This document shows positions 6,464-8,114 of a stretch of DNA of 8,114 nt, piece by piece. Under the pieces are notes generated by a model that made no database searches, was not told the origin of the DNA, and saw only the letters and a list, made by a program, of their open reading frames with translations. The stretch is from Planctomycetota bacterium (lineage in GTDB: Bacteria; Planctomycetota; Planctomycetia; Pirellulales; Pirellulaceae): NCBI GenBank assembly GCA_019347795.1, contig JAHWKS010000193.1, positions 1-8,114 on the forward strand. The letters are read 5' to 3'. The number at the start of each line of letters is the position of its first letter. The stretch's first letter is position 1. A program made the position numbers and the translations under genes.

Positions 6464-6913
6464 TTACTTTGGCTGGGATGGCGGGGGTTGGGAAGGGGGC
6501 GTGTGGAGGTGGTCGATCCAGTCGTTTTGATTGCGTTTTCGCTCGAGGGATGCCACCAGGCGCAGGAGACCGTTCTCGAGTCGGAAGGCGAGTGCGTCCA
6601 GAGTCTCGAACGTTTCGTCGTTGATCTGGCCCGCTGAGTGATAGGCGTGCAGTCCTGACACGTTCTCTCCCAGGGATGCGAGTGCGATGTTCAGGAAGTT
6701 CAAATACTCCCGCACCGAGCGACGACAGTAGCCTTCAGCAATATTCCGGTGCACCGAATCCGCCGACGCCATCGCCTGCGCCGCTACGCGCTTGCGATCA
6801 TAGGGCCAACCACCCACCGTCTTACACGTGAGACAATAGAATTCCACAGCGTCCCGCCAAACCCGCAACTGCTGAGATCCACGGTTCTTATTCCGACGCG
6901 GAGGGTGCGACAC
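6464..6913 (-). CDS. Four-helix-bundle protein (23S rRNA intervening-sequence protein family)
   Basis: This 149-residue protein starts at a GTG (6913) with GAGGAG 7 nt upstream. After a basic, polar N-terminus (MSHPPRRNKNRGSQ), residues 15-126 show the S23/IVP four-helix pattern: LRVWRDAVEFYCLTCK (helix 1), then AQAMASADSVHRNIAEGYCRRS with the signature NIAEG at 57-61, then EYLNFLNIALASLGEN (helix 3), then a last amphipathic helix around 99-124. The family folds as a small pentameric helical bundle and is related to the Avd accessory proteins of diversity-generating retroelements. Members bind nucleic acid through basic surfaces, but a cellular role for stand-alone copies is not established. 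The Pro/Ser/Gln tail (about 138-149) is not part of the fold. No reverse transcriptase is present here. Octamer arrays flank it on both sides. Confidence 0.9.
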   Translation of the reverse strand: MSHPPRRNKNRGSQQLRVWRDAVEFYCLTCKTVGGWPYDRKRVAAQAMASADSVHRNIAEGYCRRSVREYLNFLNIALASLGENVSGLHAYHSAGQINDETFETLDALAFRLENGLLRLVASLERKRNQNDWIDHLHTPPSQPPPSQPK

Positions 6914-6920
6914 GACAATT

Positions 6921-6926
6921 CTCCTC
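6921..6926 (-). promoter_or_regulatory. Ribosome binding site for the GTG start of the four-helix-bundle gene
   Basis: GAGGAG on the - strand lies 7 nt before the GTG at 6913, which decides this non-ATG start. It falls inside the inverted repeats, so translation initiation belongs to the cassette itself. Only 17 bp separate it from the right array, leaving no room for a promoter within the cassette unless the array acts as one. Confidence 0.65.
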
Positions 6927-6943
6927 GCCCCATACCCGCCCTT

Positions 6944-6991
6944 CCATCACTCCATCACTCCATCACTCCATCACTCCATCACTCCATCACT
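6944..6991 (-). repeat. Right octamer array, six perfect copies in inverted orientation
   Basis: Six copies of CCATCACT on the + strand are the exact reverse complement of the left array, with the same copy number. The outermost copies run into the PQQ-like gene: its TGA stop (6987-6989) is made of repeat bases. The inner end lies 30 bp before the start codon of the four-helix-bundle gene. Confidence 0.97.
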
Positions 6992-8114
6992 CCTCGAAGC
7001 AGTACAGATGCTCATACGTGCGCTGGAACACTTCGCCGTCGGAGAAGGCGAGCGACCCGCGCGTCAACTCGCCGACTTTATTCTCCGCGAGCACCTTGCA
7101 CTCTTCGGGATTCGGCTCGATCACGATCGTCTCGCCGCGTTCGGTGGTGGCGTAGATGCGGCCGGCGGCGTAGACCAACGAGCACCATGACTTGCCGGAA
7201 AGCCGCTCCTCCCACAAGACTTCGCCGGTCTTCGGGTCCAGACACCAGGCGATCCCCGGCTCGTTGAGGATGTAGACGTAGCCGTCCACGATCACGCCCG
7301 AGCCGACGCGCTGCGGGAGCATCTTGCGGTCTTCGTGGCGCCAGAGGCGGTGCGTGCTGGTGACGTCTCCCTTCCCGCCGGTCCGCACGCCGATCGCCGG
7401 GCCGTGAAAGCCGGACATGGCCACGATCACGTCGTCGCTCACCAAGGCCGAGGTGTAGCAGAGCTTCCCCAGCCCGCCGCACGACCAGATCTCCTTGCCG
7501 GTCTCGGGATCCAAGGCGTACAGCCGCTCGGGGAGCATCAGGATCATCTGCGTGGCGCCGTCCGCCTCGAGCATGACCGGTGTGCTCCACGAGCCGCGGT
7601 ATTCGTCCACTTTCTCCGAGGTGATTCCCGGCGGACTGATCCGCCAGACCTCCTCGCCGGTGTCCTTGTTCATCGCGGCGACGAAGGCGTTCAGCCCCGG
7701 CCCGGCCGAGACGATCAGCAGGTCCTTGTAGATCACGGGACTGGAGGCGGTCCCCCAGATGTGCTCGAACTTGCCCAGGTCTTTCCGCCACAGCTCCTTG
7801 CCGTCGAGGTCGAAGGCGAACAGGCCGGCCGAGTCGAGCCAGGCGTAAACCCGCTTCCCGTCGGTGACCGGCGAGGAGGCGCAGTACGGGTTCGTCTTGT
7901 GCGTGAGCTGCATTTCCTCCACGCGGGCGCTCCGCTTCCACAGCTCGCTGCCGGTGTTGCGATCAAAGCAGATCAGCGAGCAGACCAGGCCGGTCTCGTC
8001 GGCGCCGGTGACGAAGACCTTGTCCTCCCACACGATGGGCGTGGAGTTGCCCGGGCCGGGAAGCTTCGTCTTCCACTTCACGTTCTCGGTGGCGGACCAG
8101 TGCAGCGGCGCCTC
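6987..8114 (-). CDS. PQQ-like beta-propeller repeat protein (5' partial)
   Basis: The frame stays open to the window edge, giving 375 visible residues; the GTG at 8081 is an internal valine in SATENVKWKTKLPG and not the start. About eight repeats of the PQQ-like type follow one another, each a strand run ending in an alternating YALDPETGKEIW or AWCLDPKTGEVLW motif with the structural Trp. Cores include STPIVWEDKVFVTG, SSPVTDGKRVYAW, SSPVIYKDLLIVSAG, STPVMLEADGATQMIL, SALVSDDVIVAMSG, SGVIVDGYVYIL, SLVYAAGRIYATT and SLAFSDGEVFQRT. Such proteins are abundant and usually exported in Planctomycetes, but the signal peptide would lie outside the window. No methanol-dehydrogenase active-site features are visible, so enzyme activity should not be assumed; a binding or scaffolding role is equally possible. 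The protein ends YCFEE, and its TGA lies in the octamer array. It is likely the first visible gene of the - strand run. Confidence 0.88.
   Translation of the reverse strand, partial: EAPLHWSATENVKWKTKLPGPGNSTPIVWEDKVFVTGADETGLVCSLICFDRNTGSELWKRSARVEEMQLTHKTNPYCASSPVTDGKRVYAWLDSAGLFAFDLDGKELWRKDLGKFEHIWGTASSPVIYKDLLIVSAGPGLNAFVAAMNKDTGEEVWRISPPGITSEKVDEYRGSWSTPVMLEADGATQMILMLPERLYALDPETGKEIWSCGGLGKLCYTSALVSDDVIVAMSGFHGPAIGVRTGGKGDVTSTHRLWRHEDRKMLPQRVGSGVIVDGYVYILNEPGIAWCLDPKTGEVLWEERLSGKSWCSLVYAAGRIYATTERGETIVIEPNPEECKVLAENKVGELTRGSLAFSDGEVFQRTYEHLYCFEE

Larger units (their letters stand above)
6403..6995 (-). mobile_element. Candidate mobile cassette: four-helix-bundle gene between 52-bp perfect inverted repeats
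   Basis: The outer ends, GAGG plus six octamers, are exact reverse complements: 6403-6454 on the left and 6944-6995 on the right. They enclose 489 bp that is almost filled by one four-helix-bundle gene. The cassette sits exactly between two housekeeping-type genes, with its right end overlapping the stop codon of the PQQ-like gene. No transposase is present and I see no target-site duplication. The shape matches the rRNA intervening sequences in which this protein family was first found, where paired ends surround an ORF. That it moves is inference; it could also be an inverted duplication of a local repeat. Confidence 0.4.

Noticed and set aside
6403..6995. CRISPR array or diversity-generating retroelement
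   Set aside because: The 8-bp units are contiguous with no spacers, and no Cas genes, reverse transcriptase, template repeat or variable repeat are present.
6990..7008. Target-site duplication flanking the octamer cassette
   Set aside because: The bases outside the two arms (GGGGAGCGG on the left, GAAGCAGTAC on the right) share only trivial matches, so no duplication can be claimed.

Overview
This is a GC-rich window that looks like Planctomycetota, probably a Pirellulales-type lineage. The evidence is family content and style: an NHLRC2-type thioredoxin/NHL-propeller protein, a BBP2-like outer-membrane barrel with a cysteine-rich N-terminal segment, a PQQ-like propeller protein, an SGNH hydrolase with an embedded TPR-like stretch, and a stand-alone four-helix-bundle (23S rRNA intervening-sequence) protein. 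The phylum is inferred; there is no rRNA or other marker gene here.

Layout: the left end carries the 3' part of an NHLRC2-like gene on the + strand (2-1843). It converges on an outer-membrane beta-barrel gene on the - strand (1930-3453), and two GC-rich hairpins lie between them. Upstream of the barrel gene is about 325 bp of leader/promoter DNA. Beyond that lies a short - strand remnant (3778-3948) that reads as the C-terminus of an endonuclease/exonuclease/phosphatase (EEP) family protein. Next to the remnant is a textbook intrinsic terminator (3954-3992) that faces right on the + strand although no + strand gene precedes it.

The right half is a run of four genes on the - strand. In transcription order they are a PQQ-like beta-propeller protein (8114-6987, 5' end outside the window), a four-helix-bundle protein (6913-6464), the enoyl-ACP reductase fabI (6372-5539) and an SGNH/GDSL hydrolase with one membrane anchor (5508-4021). 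FabI makes acyl chains for membrane lipids. The SGNH enzyme may act on acyl or acetyl esters at the envelope, but no direct functional link between the two is visible.

The most unusual structure is the four-helix-bundle locus. The gene sits between two arrays of an 8-bp repeat, six perfect copies on each side in opposite orientation, forming perfect 52-bp terminal inverted repeats (6403-6454 and 6944-6995). The right array supplies the stop codon of the PQQ-like gene, and the left array sits 48 bp before the fabI start codon. The same protein family is known from intervening sequences in bacterial 23S rRNA genes, whose complementary ends pair and are removed by RNase III. This cassette looks like a protein-gene-context relative of that architecture and is the best candidate here for an undescribed element.
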